From Eikenella corrodens (GTDB lineage Bacteria > Pseudomonadota > Gammaproteobacteria > Burkholderiales > Neisseriaceae), in contig NZ_CP034670.1 in assembly GCF_003990355.1 (NCBI RefSeq), positions 558,001 to 622,000 of the forward strand: a stretch of 64,000 nucleotides of DNA, written 5' to 3'. The notes under the pieces were generated by a model. That model did no database searches. It had not been told where the DNA came from and saw only the letters and a list, made by a program, of their open reading frames with translations. Shown here one piece after another: positions 17,858 through 25,993 of the stretch. Numbering within the stretch: position 1 is the first letter of the stretch; each line of letters begins with the position of its first letter. The translations under genes were made by a program, and so were the position numbers.

Positions 17858-17906
17858 TATTGCTGCTTGGCTGAATTCCACAGCAAAAGCAGTTCAGCCA
17901 GATTGA

Positions 17907-18695
17907 TTAAGGCACGATTTTCTGTGTGCCGAAAGCGCCGGTGTACTCACCTGATTTTTGGTAGGTACCGCCCATTTCATCGGCATGGCCGCCATAGAAA
18001 TGGCCGCTGAATTTCGCGCCAGAGTTGGCCGTGCCGCTAAAGCTGTTACCGGAAATGATGCCGTTATCCAATACAACTTCTGTGTTGTTGGGAGTAAGCG
18101 TGCCGCTGATGGTGCGGTTGCCGAAATCAACATTGAAGTTGGCCGCGCCGGTTGCAATCTGGGCATTGGTTTGGTTGGACACTGGGGCGTGAACGGCATA
18201 ACCGGAATAGGTAAATGTGCCGCTGGTGGGCATGTCGTTGGCTGAGGTCACGATGCCTTGTGAAAACATATAGCCTTGGGCATTGGTTCCTTCGCGGACA
18301 TAGCCATAGCTGGATTGCGTCATAATTTGGCCTACATGCGCGGTGTTTCCTGCTTGTAGATCGAGCAGGCCGAGGGCAGACACGCCAGGAGGGATAATGA
18401 ACAGTTCTTGGCCATCTACCTTCAGAACGCCAAAGCTTTGCTGGGTAAAGGACAGAGCCTGCTCGCTGATGCGCTGATAGCCGTTAGACGACAGGGTGAT
18501 GGCCTTGCCGGTACGTTGATTGGCGGGAGGCGGGGGAGGATTGCCGCCGCCCGGATTGGGGTCGTCGGGATTGATCGGACTGTTGGGGTTGGGGCTGTTG
18601 CGGTCGTTGTCGATCGGGCTGCCGCCGCCACTGCTGCCGCAGGCGGCCAAGCCAAGGGTGGTGATGGCGATGGCCAGTAGGGTTTGTGCTTTCAT
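17907..18695 (-). CDS. TbpB-like surface lipoprotein (transferrin-binding-type beta-barrel), paralog 1
   Basis: The 262-residue precursor has a lipobox (LGLAAC, Cys19) followed by a Gly/Ser then Pro/Asn-rich linker (about 20-60). The C-terminal half ends in the hallmark of TbpB/fHbp-type barrels: GxFYGGHADEMGGTY ... YTGAFGTQK. Such proteins are acylated, exported and often flipped to the surface by Slam-type translocons; no Slam gene is in the window. The ligand is unknown. A related paralog is 1.2 kb away on the same strand (19892-20662), with truB between them. AAGGAATAAG precedes the start codon. Confidence 0.8.
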   Translation of the reverse strand: MKAQTLLAIAITTLGLAACGSSGGGSPIDNDRNSPNPNSPINPDDPNPGGGNPPPPPANQRTGKAITLSSNGYQRISEQALSFTQQSFGVLKVDGQELFIIPPGVSALGLLDLQAGNTAHVGQIMTQSSYGYVREGTNAQGYMFSQGIVTSANDMPTSGTFTYSGYAVHAPVSNQTNAQIATGAANFNVDFGNRTISGTLTPNNTEVVLDNGIISGNSFSGTANSGAKFSGHFYGGHADEMGGTYQKSGEYTGAFGTQKIVP

Positions 18696-18829
18696 TCTTA
18701 TTCCTTGCGTTAAGAAGGTTCTCGACCTGCCGACCGGGTATTGCGTGCAGCGATGGTTGGTCGGCGTGGCTTAGAGAGCGTTGGATAAAAAAGGGCGCAA
18801 TTCTAGCATAAATATGGGGTCGGCCTAAT

Positions 18830-19732
18830 TCAGTCGGCTTGCGTGCTCATCAGGCGCAGGGCTTTCAGGTAGCCTTGCTGGCTGGTGACGAGGCCGATGA
18901 ATTCGCCGTTGGCGGTGTAGATGCGCAGGGGGGTGTTTTCCGGCAGTTCCGGCGGGGCGGCAGGGGTTTGGCCGAAGCGCAGGGCGCGGATGGTTTGTTC
19001 GCTGGCCGTGTGTTGCGGCAGGTGTTGCACCAGGGCATCGCAGGGCAGCAGCAAGGCGTCGCGCTGCTCTTCGGTAAGCGTGGCAAGGCTTTCGATGCTG
19101 TGGCTGTGTTCGATTTGGAAGCCGGCGGTGGCGGTACGGCGCAGGGCGGTGAGGTGGGCCAGGGTGTGGGCGCTTTTGGCAATATCTTCGGCGAGGGTGC
19201 GGATGTAGGTGCCTTTGCTGCATTGCACGCTGATTTGGGCTTCGGGGTATTGGAAGCGGAGGATTTGGATGTCGTGGATATGGATGCTGCGGGGCTGGCG
19301 TTGGATATCGATGCCTTGGCGGGCGTATTGGTAGAGGGGTTTGCCTTGGTGCTTGAGGGCGGAATACATGGGGGGCAGCTGCTGCTGTGCGCCGAGGTGC
19401 TGCTGGCAGGCTACCTGAAAATCGGTTTGGCTGATTTCGTCGTGGCTGGTGGCGGTGATGCTGCCTTCGGCATCGCCGGTATCGGTGGTTTGGCCGAGGC
19501 GGAGGGTGGCGATGTAGGCTTTGTCGGCATCGAGCAGATATTGGGCGAATTTGGTGGCTTGGCCGAAGCAGACGGGAAGCAGGCCGGTGGCCAGCGGATC
19601 GAGCACGCCGGTGTGGCCGGCTTTTTCGGCACGGTAGAGGCGGCGGGCTTGTTGGAGGGCGCTGTTGCTAGAGAGGCCGGTGGCTTTGTCGAGCAGGAGG
19701 ACGCCGTCGAGGGGGCGTTTTTGAGGTTTCAT
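18830..19732 (-). CDS. truB: tRNA pseudouridine-55 synthase
   Basis: The 300-residue TruB makes the universal pseudouridine 55 in the T-loop of tRNAs. The N-terminal catalytic domain contains GVLLLDKATGLSSN and KAGHTGVLDPLATGLLPVCFG (about 36-56), with the nucleophilic Asp in the GVLDPLA motif, followed by KxYxxxxxLG-like KAYIATLRLGQTTDTGD. A C-terminal PUA-like region follows. Here the gene stands alone between two TbpB-like lipoprotein genes. Confidence 0.95.
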   Translation of the reverse strand: MKPQKRPLDGVLLLDKATGLSSNSALQQARRLYRAEKAGHTGVLDPLATGLLPVCFGQATKFAQYLLDADKAYIATLRLGQTTDTGDAEGSITATSHDEISQTDFQVACQQHLGAQQQLPPMYSALKHQGKPLYQYARQGIDIQRQPRSIHIHDIQILRFQYPEAQISVQCSKGTYIRTLAEDIAKSAHTLAHLTALRRTATAGFQIEHSHSIESLATLTEEQRDALLLPCDALVQHLPQHTASEQTIRALRFGQTPAAPPELPENTPLRIYTANGEFIGLVTSQQGYLKALRLMSTQAD

Positions 19733-19891
19733 TGTGTGGATGGATGATTAGTTGTGTTGTTGGGGTTGTTTCCCTAGGTAGCCTTGGGTGGATGGAGGCT
19801 ATCTGAAAATAAAGGCTACCTGAAGATATCGGCGTTGCAAAAATGCTGCCGGATTGGGTTTCAGGTAGCTTTTGTGTGGTAGTACTGGAAG

Positions 19892-20662
19892 TTAGCGTTT
19901 GGCGCCAAATGCACCGTTAAATTCGTCTGCGGTGTTATGGAGATTGCGCTTGTAATAAGTGCCGCCGACCTCTTCGGCATTAGGGCCGTAAAATGCCCCT
20001 GCAAAACCGACACCGTCATATAGCCCTGAGTGGAACTCATTACCTTGGATGGAGGCAGTTCCCAAGTAGAATTCTCCTCGGGAGGGAACGGTTACGTGTC
20101 CGCCAATGACGTTTCTATCGAAGTGTGCGAATAGTCTGACTGTTCCTTCTTCCATGCGGCTGGAGTTTTCGGTGTGGACGACTCTGCCATTGTAGGTGAT
20201 TGAACCGGTATGCGGCATATTTACAGCTTTTTCACCTTGCGCCATCAAGTAGCCACTACCGTCTGTATCTCGGACATAGCCAAATCGGGTATGGGTGAGG
20301 AATTGGCCGCCATCAACATAACGGAAGATGCCGTTGTTATCTCTCAACGTAATAAATCCTCCAGAAGACATTCCAGCGGGGATGATGTCAATAGACCGCC
20401 ATGCGTGTGTTACCGGATCCATGATATCAAAAGAGTTGATATTGCCATTTCTGGCAAATCTTACGGCTCCGGTGGTTAGTCTAGCATAGTTGGAGCCATT
20501 AAGTTGGATGTAGCTGATGGAGCGGGGGACAACACCTGGGCCTAGCGGTGGCTCGATTAGGCGGATGGTTGGGCCTCCACCACCTCCGCCTCCACCCCCG
20601 CTACCGCAGGCAGACAGGGCAAAGGCCGTAAGCAATAATGCGGATAAAGATGAAAATTTCAT
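19892..20662 (-). CDS. TbpB-like surface lipoprotein, paralog 2
   Basis: I chose the ATG at 20662 (MKFSSLSALLLTAFALSAC), which gives a proper lipoprotein signal with the lipobox LSAC. The reading frame extends 12 codons further upstream, but that part is not signal-like. A poly-glycine run follows the Cys, encoded by GGN repeats (about 20576-20602). The C-terminal part shares GAFYGPNAEEVGGTYY ... FNGAFGAKR with paralog 1, the TbpB/fHbp-type barrel ending. It is probably a surface-exposed binding lipoprotein. GC is lower than in neighbouring housekeeping genes. Confidence 0.8.
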   Translation of the reverse strand: MKFSSLSALLLTAFALSACGSGGGGGGGGGPTIRLIEPPLGPGVVPRSISYIQLNGSNYARLTTGAVRFARNGNINSFDIMDPVTHAWRSIDIIPAGMSSGGFITLRDNNGIFRYVDGGQFLTHTRFGYVRDTDGSGYLMAQGEKAVNMPHTGSITYNGRVVHTENSSRMEEGTVRLFAHFDRNVIGGHVTVPSRGEFYLGTASIQGNEFHSGLYDGVGFAGAFYGPNAEEVGGTYYKRNLHNTADEFNGAFGAKR

Positions 20663-20811
20663 AATACAAGTCCTAATTGCGTGGTTGCAGACAACCATTT
20701 GTTATATAAATGGGAAGTTTGTTGCGTATTGGATTTTACGCTGAAATGTAAAGCAATGTAACTATAGCATAAAAAATGTATGGCTAAGGCGGTATTGAAA
20801 TAATGAAGACG

Positions 20812-20851
20812 TTTTCAGGTAGCCTTTCCTCGGAGGAAGGCTACCTGAAAA
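20812..20851 (-). terminator. eikDUS hairpin terminator of the thioredoxin-like gene
   Basis: TTTTCAGGTAGCCTT and AAGGCTACCTGAAAAT are separated by CCTCGGAGG-like loop bases, 12 bases beyond the stop at 20863. Confidence 0.75.
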
Positions 20852-20862
20852 TATTGTGCTGT

Positions 20863-21360
20863 CTATTCAGCGAGCAGTTGGTCGGCCAGGCGGTACACTT
20901 CGGCGAAGTCGGGCTCGCCCACATAGGTTTTGACGATGCGGCCGTTTTTGTCCACCAGAAAGGAGGTGGGGGCGGCGATGACTTGGTAGGCCTGCTGGGT
21001 ATAGCCTTGTGCGTCGTGGAGCACGGTGAAGGGCAGGCGGTGGGTTTGGGCGTAGGTTTGCACCACGGGCAGGGGGTCGCTCGGCACGGGGATGGAAACG
21101 GCGATGATTTGGAAGTTTTTGCCTTGGTAGTCTTGGTGCATCCGGATGAGTTTGGGCATTTCGGTTGCGCAGGCGGGGCAGGAGGGAAACCAGAAGTTGA
21201 TGAGGGTAACTTTGCCTTGCAGGGTGATGTGGTTCACGGTTTGGCCTTGCAGGTTCGGCAGGGCGAAGGCGGGGGCGCTTTGGCGTTTGGGGGCGAACAG
21301 GATGTAGCCGGCGGCGGCGAGCACGGCCAGCAGGAGGAGGGCGCCGAGGTATTTTTTCAT
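20863..21360 (-). CDS. TlpA/ResA-type periplasmic thiol-disulfide protein
   Basis: The 165-residue protein has an N-terminal membrane anchor/signal (about 5-22) and a thioredoxin fold of the AhpC/TSA-TlpA type. The active site is FWFPSCPACATEMP (CPAC, about 57-60), and the cis-proline is in APTSFLVD. Such proteins act in the periplasm in cytochrome c maturation or other reductive steps. ATG 21360 overlaps the stop of the thioesterase gene (ATGA), so the two are translationally coupled. The frame is open further upstream but without a sensible start. Confidence 0.88.
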   Translation of the reverse strand: MKKYLGALLLLAVLAAAGYILFAPKRQSAPAFALPNLQGQTVNHITLQGKVTLINFWFPSCPACATEMPKLIRMHQDYQGKNFQIIAVSIPVPSDPLPVVQTYAQTHRLPFTVLHDAQGYTQQAYQVIAAPTSFLVDKNGRIVKTYVGEPDFAEVYRLADQLLAE

Positions 21361-21785
21361 GGGGCGGGTTCTGCGGGGTTGGAAGGGATATGGGCGGCAA
21401 TGGCTTGCTGCAGCTCGGCAGGGAAGCGGATGGCGCGGCCGGTGGTTTGGTCGATGAGCATGAAGCTGACGCGGGCTTCGGCGAGGATGCGCGGGCTGCC
21501 GGTTTTGCGGATGGTTTGGCTGATTACGGCTTGGCGCGCATCGGTTTGGGCAAAGGCGGTTTCGATGTCGAGCCGGTCGCCGAGGAGGGCGGCGCGGCGG
21601 TAGTGGATGTCGATGTGGACGATGGCCATGCCGTAGCGGCTGTTGCGGAAGAATTCGGCCAGCCCGTTGTGGTCGAAATAGTCCCAGCGGGCTTCTTCGA
21701 GGAATTCGAGATAGCGGGCGTTGTTGACGTGGCGGTATACGTCGAGGTGGTAGCCGCGTACGGTGAGGTGGGTGTGGTGTGGCAT
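21357..21785 (-). CDS. Acyl-CoA thioesterase, 4-hydroxybenzoyl-CoA thioesterase (hot-dog) family
   Basis: The 142 residues form a YbgC/FcbB-like hot-dog protein. The catalytic-loop pattern is YHLDVYRHVNNARYLEFLEEARWDYF (about 12-37), with Asp15 in the position of the catalytic acid of this family. It probably hydrolyses acyl-CoA thioesters in the cytoplasm; the specific acyl chain cannot be told. It overlaps the TlpA-like gene by four bases. Confidence 0.85.
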   Translation of the reverse strand: MPHHTHLTVRGYHLDVYRHVNNARYLEFLEEARWDYFDHNGLAEFFRNSRYGMAIVHIDIHYRRAALLGDRLDIETAFAQTDARQAVISQTIRKTGSPRILAEARVSFMLIDQTTGRAIRFPAELQQAIAAHIPSNPAEPAP

Positions 21786-21830
21786 GGCGGGGATGGAAAT
21801 GGCCGGCGTGCGGGCTGCCGGCCGTTGGTT

Positions 21831-22184
21831 TTACAGGGGTTGGAAGGGTTCGCGTTCTACTTCGCGGGCGGACAAATCGCAGAGGATGGGGGAGAATTGG
21901 ATGTCGAACCATTCGGCAAAGATGTCGGGGTGCAAATCGGGCCATTGGCTTTCGTCTTCGCACCAGTCGGCCAGTTCGGCGGCGAAAATGGTGTCGATTT
22001 GGGGTTTGATTTCCGCCCACACTTCTTCGCCGTCATCGCAAGGGTTGGTGAGGTAGGCGTTGGCGTTGTTTTGCAGGTCTTCGAGGGTGAGGTCGCCGAG
22101 TTCGGCACCGGGCAGGGCGGTGAGCCAGTTCCAAAACGGCTGTAGCGGCACCAGCCGGAATACGCTGCGGTTGATTTCGTACAT
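21831..22184 (-). CDS. Conserved hypothetical acidic protein
   Basis: The 117-residue soluble acidic protein is rich in Trp, Asp and Glu (for example DDGEEVWAEI, WCEDESQWPDLHPDIFAEWFD). No family is recognised. ATG 22184 is chosen because AAAGGAG lies 7-8 bases upstream; the open frame continues further but crosses uptake sequences that are clearly intergenic. It lies 45 bases upstream of the thioesterase gene on the same strand and may be in its operon. Confidence 0.7.
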   Translation of the reverse strand: MYEINRSVFRLVPLQPFWNWLTALPGAELGDLTLEDLQNNANAYLTNPCDDGEEVWAEIKPQIDTIFAAELADWCEDESQWPDLHPDIFAEWFDIQFSPILCDLSAREVEREPFQPL

Positions 22185-22232
22185 GATGCGCTCCTTTGAT
22201 GAGGCGGTGGGGAAGGGTTTCAGGTAGCCTTT

Positions 22233-22277
22233 GTTTTTCAGGTAGCCTTTGCTGCTTGCGGAAAGGCTACCTGAAAA
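22233..22277 (-). terminator. eikDUS hairpin after mlaA
   Basis: TTTCAGGTAGCCTTTGC and GAAAGGCTACCTGAAA form a stem just beyond the mlaA stop codon; a further DUS at 22218 precedes it. Confidence 0.65.
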
Positions 22278-22294
22278 TCGGAAGGGCGGCAATT

Positions 22295-23230
22295 TTAGCG
22301 GCTGAGGATTTCTTCGTGGATGGTATTGGGGGCGGGGCGGCTGTTGTTTTCTTGGTCTGCCGGGGCGGCTGGTTCGGTGTTGGCCGGGGCAGGAGCTTCA
22401 GCGGGGGCGGTGCTGTTTGCCTCAGGTTCGGCAGACGGCGGTTCGGCGGTGGCCGGTTCGGCGGCAGGTTGCCCGGTGGCGGCTGAGGTTGCGGATTCGC
22501 TGCCGGTGTTGCCGCCGCCTTCTTCAAAGCTGGGCACGTAGTCGTCTTCGCTGCCGGGCAGGGTGGTGCCGGTTTGTTTGGCGCGGGCGGACATGTAGGC
22601 ATCGCGGATGAAGGCGTAGCGGTCGAGCGCGACTTGGTTGACGCCGTCGGTGAGTTCGAGCAGGTTGGCGCGGGTGTCGAGGGCTTTCACGCCGGTGACG
22701 GCCCAATAGCCGGCGCCGTTGCCGAGGGCGAGTTTTTCGGGGGAGTAAACGCTGACGATGGTGTTGCCTAAGGCATCGCGCACGGTGCTGGGGCCGAGCA
22801 GGGGGTAGACGAAGTAGTTGCTGTTTTTCCAGCCCCAGCTGGCGAAGGTGTCGCCGAGGGTGTTTTTGTTGTTGGGCATTTGGGCGGCGCCGGCGATGCC
22901 GATAAGGCCGCCGAAGCCGAAGGTGGTGTTGATGCCCACGCGCACAAGGTCGGTGCTGGCTTTGGAAATGTTGAGCCGCAACAGGTTGCTGCCCACGCTC
23001 ACGATGTTGCGCAGGTTGTTGAAGAAGTTGCCGATGCCGCTGCGCACGGGTTTGGGGGTAACGGTGCGGTAGCCGCGTGCGGCGGGGGCGAGGAAATAGC
23101 GGTCGATGCGGTCGTTCACGCCGAACATGAAGCGGTTGTAGCCTTCATAGGGGTCGTAGGCGACGCCTTCGGCCAGGGCATTGCCGGAAAGGCCGATGGT
23201 GAGCAGGGTGAGGGTGAGCAGTTTTTTCAT
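22295..23230 (-). CDS. mlaA: MlaA (VacJ) outer-membrane phospholipid-removal protein
   Basis: The 311-residue precursor has the MlaA core: YDPYEGYNRFMFGVNDRIDRYFLAPAARGYR (about 25-55), GNFFNNLRNIVSVGSNLLR and LGDTFASWGWKNSNYFVYPLLGPSTVRDALG. In the outer membrane MlaA takes mislocalised phospholipids from the outer leaflet and hands them to MlaC. The N-terminal signal (GLSGNALAEG) looks like a signal peptidase I site without a lipobox Cys, and the last ~85 residues are an extra Pro/Ala/Glu/Thr-rich tail. The start overlaps the mlaB stop (ATGA). It is the last gene of the mla operon. Confidence 0.93.
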   Translation of the reverse strand: MKKLLTLTLLTIGLSGNALAEGVAYDPYEGYNRFMFGVNDRIDRYFLAPAARGYRTVTPKPVRSGIGNFFNNLRNIVSVGSNLLRLNISKASTDLVRVGINTTFGFGGLIGIAGAAQMPNNKNTLGDTFASWGWKNSNYFVYPLLGPSTVRDALGNTIVSVYSPEKLALGNGAGYWAVTGVKALDTRANLLELTDGVNQVALDRYAFIRDAYMSARAKQTGTTLPGSEDDYVPSFEEGGGNTGSESATSAATGQPAAEPATAEPPSAEPEANSTAPAEAPAPANTEPAAPADQENNSRPAPNTIHEEILSR

Positions 23231-23517
23231 GATGTTATCCAGCCGCCTACTTCATACAGTTCGGCCAAAGCGGCCACGCCGGCGGGCAGGCTGCGAAACG
23301 CCCAGGCGGCTTCGGGGCGGCTGCGTTTGGCGGCGGCCATGAGGGAAATGCAGACGGAATCGGCTTGGCTTACGCCGGAGAAATCGATTGCGGGGGCGGG
23401 GCTGTTTTTCAGGTAGCCCAATTGTTGGCAATAGGCGCGAAACAGCGGGGCGGTTACCGTGGAAACGGTTACTTCCCCACTGAGGTACACGGTTTCATCG
23501 CGGCATTCGCTGTGCAT
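23227..23517 (-). CDS. mlaB: MlaB, STAS-domain subunit of the phospholipid transporter
   Basis: The 96-residue single STAS domain shows YLSGEVTVSTV near the N-terminus and IDFSGVSQADSVCISLMAAAKR (about 51-72), the conserved DxSGvxxvDSxgl-type loop. MlaB binds the ATPase MlaF and supports assembly and activity of the MlaFEDB complex in the inner membrane. It lies four bases after mlaC and overlaps mlaA by four. Confidence 0.88.
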   Translation of the reverse strand: MHSECRDETVYLSGEVTVSTVTAPLFRAYCQQLGYLKNSPAPAIDFSGVSQADSVCISLMAAAKRSRPEAAWAFRSLPAGVAALAELYEVGGWITS

Positions 23518-23521
23518 GGGT

Positions 23522-24112
23522 TCAGTTGCCGTTTTTGCTGCGCAGCTCTTGAATCAGGCCGTCGATGCCTTTTTGCGCGATGGTGTTGTTGAATTGGCTG
23601 CGGTATACGGTTACCAGGCTGGCGCCTTCTACGGCTACGTTATACACGCGGTATTTGCCGCCGCTTTGGTACATGGTGTAATCCATGGTTACCGGTTTGC
23701 CGCCGGCGGGGGTGATGTCGGCGGTAACGATAACGCTGTTGCCGCGCTGCACGGCATTCTCGCGGATAACCACGTTGGCGTTGCGGTATTGCAGCATGGT
23801 GCCGGCATAGGTGCGGATGAGCAGGGTTTTAAACTGCTCGGTGAGCGCGGCTTTCTGCGCCGGGGTGGCATTGCGCCAGTTGGCGCCCACGGCCAGCTCG
23901 GTCATGCGGGTGAAGTCGAAATAGGGGATGGCGTAGTTTTCGGCCTGACGGCGAACTTGCACATCGTTGTTGTTTTTGGCGTTTTTCAAGATGTTCAGCA
24001 CTTGGGCGCTGTTCTGCTTGAGCTGTGCCACTGCCTGCTGCGGCGTGGCGAAGGCCAGGCCGATGCTCATGATGCCGATGCTCAGGGCGGCGGTGAATGC
24101 GGATTTTTTCAT
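23522..24112 (-). CDS. mlaC: MlaC periplasmic phospholipid-binding protein
   Basis: The 196-residue precursor has a signal peptide (AFATPQQAVA region) and the Tol-Tol/Ttg2D-type lipid-binding domain, e.g. YFDFTRMTELAVGANWRNATPAQKAAL and YAGTMLQYRNANVVIRE. MlaC carries phospholipid between MlaA and the MlaFEDB complex. ATG 24112 is preceded by GGAAAGGAAACACC, a good ribosome binding site. The frame continues upstream into mlaD DNA without a plausible start. Confidence 0.93.
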   Translation of the reverse strand: MKKSAFTAALSIGIMSIGLAFATPQQAVAQLKQNSAQVLNILKNAKNNNDVQVRRQAENYAIPYFDFTRMTELAVGANWRNATPAQKAALTEQFKTLLIRTYAGTMLQYRNANVVIRENAVQRGNSVIVTADITPAGGKPVTMDYTMYQSGGKYRVYNVAVEGASLVTVYRSQFNNTIAQKGIDGLIQELRSKNGN

Positions 24113-24156
24113 TGGTGTTTCCTTTCCGGTTGAAAAATAAAAATGTTGCGGTGTGT

Positions 24157-24627
24157 TTATTGCGTGGTGCCGTTTTTTTCTACGGTGTTGGTCATGAATT
24201 TGCCGATCAGCTGCTCCAGCACGAGGGCGGAGCTGGTGATTTCGATGGTGTCGCCGTTTTTCAGTTCGGTTTCCTCTGCGCCCTGCTGCAGGCCGATGTA
24301 TTGCTCGCCCAACAGGCCGGAAGTGAGGATTTCGGCGGAAACGTCGGTGCTGAAGCGGTATTGGCTGTCGATATCCAGGCTGACTTTGGCACGGTAGGTT
24401 TTTGGGTCGAGCTGGATGGAGGATACCCTGCCCACCACCACGCCAGAAGCCTTCACCGGGGCTTTTACCTTCAAGCCGCCGATGTCGGTAAAGCTGGCGG
24501 AAACGGTGTAGGACGAATGGCGGGAAACCGTTTGTCCACCAGCCACGCGCAGCGATAAAAATACCACGGCGGCAATGCCCAAGGCCACAAAAATGCCGAC
24601 CCAAAGTTCTAAAGTGCTTCTTTTCAT
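24157..24627 (-). CDS. mlaD: MlaD, MCE-domain periplasmic lipid-binding subunit
   Basis: The 156-residue protein has one N-terminal transmembrane anchor (about 8-26) and an MCE domain with the typical YTVSASFTDIGGLKVKAPVKASGVVVGRV (about 41-69) and LLGEQYIGLQQGAEE (about 109-123). MlaD forms a hexameric ring on top of MlaE through which phospholipid passes. It sits 7 bases after mlaE and is followed by mlaC. Confidence 0.95.
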   Translation of the reverse strand: MKRSTLELWVGIFVALGIAAVVFLSLRVAGGQTVSRHSSYTVSASFTDIGGLKVKAPVKASGVVVGRVSSIQLDPKTYRAKVSLDIDSQYRFSTDVSAEILTSGLLGEQYIGLQQGAEETELKNGDTIEITSSALVLEQLIGKFMTNTVEKNGTTQ

Positions 24628-24634
24628 AATCCGG

Positions 24635-25411
24635 TTATCCGATAAACATGATGGCGGTTAAAACAAAATCCAAGGCCAAAACGGTGAGCGCGCTGCTCAC
24701 CACGGTGCGGGTACTGGCCCGTAGGATGCCTTCCGGCGTACTGCGGCAGTGGAAGCCCTGATACACGGCAATCAGCGAAATGGCCACGCCGAACACCACC
24801 GACTTAATCAACCCGTTCACCACATCGTAGCCTACATCGATATTCGCCTGCATCTGCGACCAGAAAATGCCGCCATCTAAGCCCAAATAGCGCACGCCGA
24901 TAAGATAGGCGCCGTAAATACCGGCCACATTGCAGATAGAAGCCAGAAGCGGCATGGAAATCACGCCTGCCCAAAAACGCGGCACCACCACGCGGGCAAC
25001 GGGATCGACCGCCATCACCTTCATCGCCTCCAGCTGCTCGGTGGTCTTCATTAGGCCGATTTCGCTGGTCATCGCACCGCCGGCGCTGCTGGCAAACAGA
25101 ATGCCGGCCAGCACCGGCCCCAGTTCGCGCAACAGCGATGCGGCCACCATATAGCCCAAAATATCGGCCGATTTGAATTTGGCCAGCTGCGTGTAGCCCT
25201 GCAAACCCAATACCATGCCCACAAACAGCCCGGATACGGCAATGATGATGATGGAGAGCACGCCGGTGAAATACATTTGGCGGATGCCCAGCCGCAGGCG
25301 CGGCAGCAGCGTGCCGGAGCGTGCCAGCACGGCAAACAGGAATAGGGTGGTTTTGCCCAGTTCCTGCAGGAAAGCCAGCGTTTTCGCGCCTAGAGTTCGG
25401 AAAAAATTCAT
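24635..25411 (-). CDS. mlaE: MlaE, permease of the phospholipid ABC transporter
   Basis: The 258-residue polytopic inner-membrane protein is of the MlaE/YrbE family. The signature region is LVGMVLGLQGYTQL and LLRELGPVLAGILFASSAGGAMTSEIGLMKTTEQLEAMKVMAVDP (about 92-136), the coupling segment to the ATPase. It works with MlaF, MlaD and MlaB. It is separated from mlaF by an inserted DUF4303-like gene. Confidence 0.95.
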   Translation of the reverse strand: MNFFRTLGAKTLAFLQELGKTTLFLFAVLARSGTLLPRLRLGIRQMYFTGVLSIIIIAVSGLFVGMVLGLQGYTQLAKFKSADILGYMVAASLLRELGPVLAGILFASSAGGAMTSEIGLMKTTEQLEAMKVMAVDPVARVVVPRFWAGVISMPLLASICNVAGIYGAYLIGVRYLGLDGGIFWSQMQANIDVGYDVVNGLIKSVVFGVAISLIAVYQGFHCRSTPEGILRASTRTVVSSALTVLALDFVLTAIMFIG

Positions 25412-25447
25412 ATTGGTTTTGCCGTGGTGCGGTTTCAGGTAGCCTGA

Positions 25448-25984
25448 TTATACGGAAACGGCGTGTTGCAAGGCTTCTTCTATGCTTTCTTCGTGATCAA
25501 CGGCATAAGTCAGGAAACCGGCGGTTTTCGGAATTTGCGCGAATACGTCGCTGCCAGCAAATTCGCGCACCGTTTCGCGGCACATGGCGCGGAATTCACC
25601 AATCAGGGCAAACCATTTGTCAATGTTGCCGCCGTCTATTTGTCCGTGGATATGATCGATTTCATCTTCTTCTATAAAGGTAAAGGTGTCGAAACATTGA
25701 TACTGCCAGTTGCCGGTATTGTAGCGGTATTCGCGTATGTCTTCTTCCGAACTGTAGTATTCGGGAAATTTGGCCTGGCTGCGGCTTAGGCCTTCTTGGA
25801 AGAATTCTTCGCTGTTCAGGCACAGGCTGACTTGTCCGTATTCGGTATTGCAGTCGTAGGCGAAAGCATAAAAAGTTTCGCTGGGGTGTTCGGCTAGGAA
25901 GGCGGCAGTTTTTTCGCAGGTAAATTGCAGTAGCTGCCGTTGGATTTTGGTTTTTTCTTCCGCATTCCATTTATTCCAGATCAT
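25448..25984 (-). CDS. Hypothetical acidic protein resembling DUF4303, inserted within the mla operon
   Basis: The 178-residue soluble acidic protein is rich in Glu, Phe and Tyr (FYAFAYDCNTEYG, EYYSSEEDIREYRYNTGNWQY). Its layout resembles DUF4303, a family common among putative toxin-immunity proteins. It lies between mlaF and mlaE with 9 bases to mlaF, so it is transcribed with the operon. No other mla gene order I know has it, so it is probably an insertion. Its function is unknown; the DUF assignment is tentative. Confidence 0.55.
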   Translation of the reverse strand: MIWNKWNAEEKTKIQRQLLQFTCEKTAAFLAEHPSETFYAFAYDCNTEYGQVSLCLNSEEFFQEGLSRSQAKFPEYYSSEEDIREYRYNTGNWQYQCFDTFTFIEEDEIDHIHGQIDGGNIDKWFALIGEFRAMCRETVREFAGSDVFAQIPKTAGFLTYAVDHEESIEEALQHAVSV

Positions 25985-25993
25985 GTTCGCTCC

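Noticed and set aside
21361..22020. Upstream extension of the TlpA-like frame to 385 codons
   Set aside because: The added part is Arg/Pro/His-rich and antisense-like, lies over the thioesterase gene, and MKKYLG at 21360 gives a proper signal anchor.
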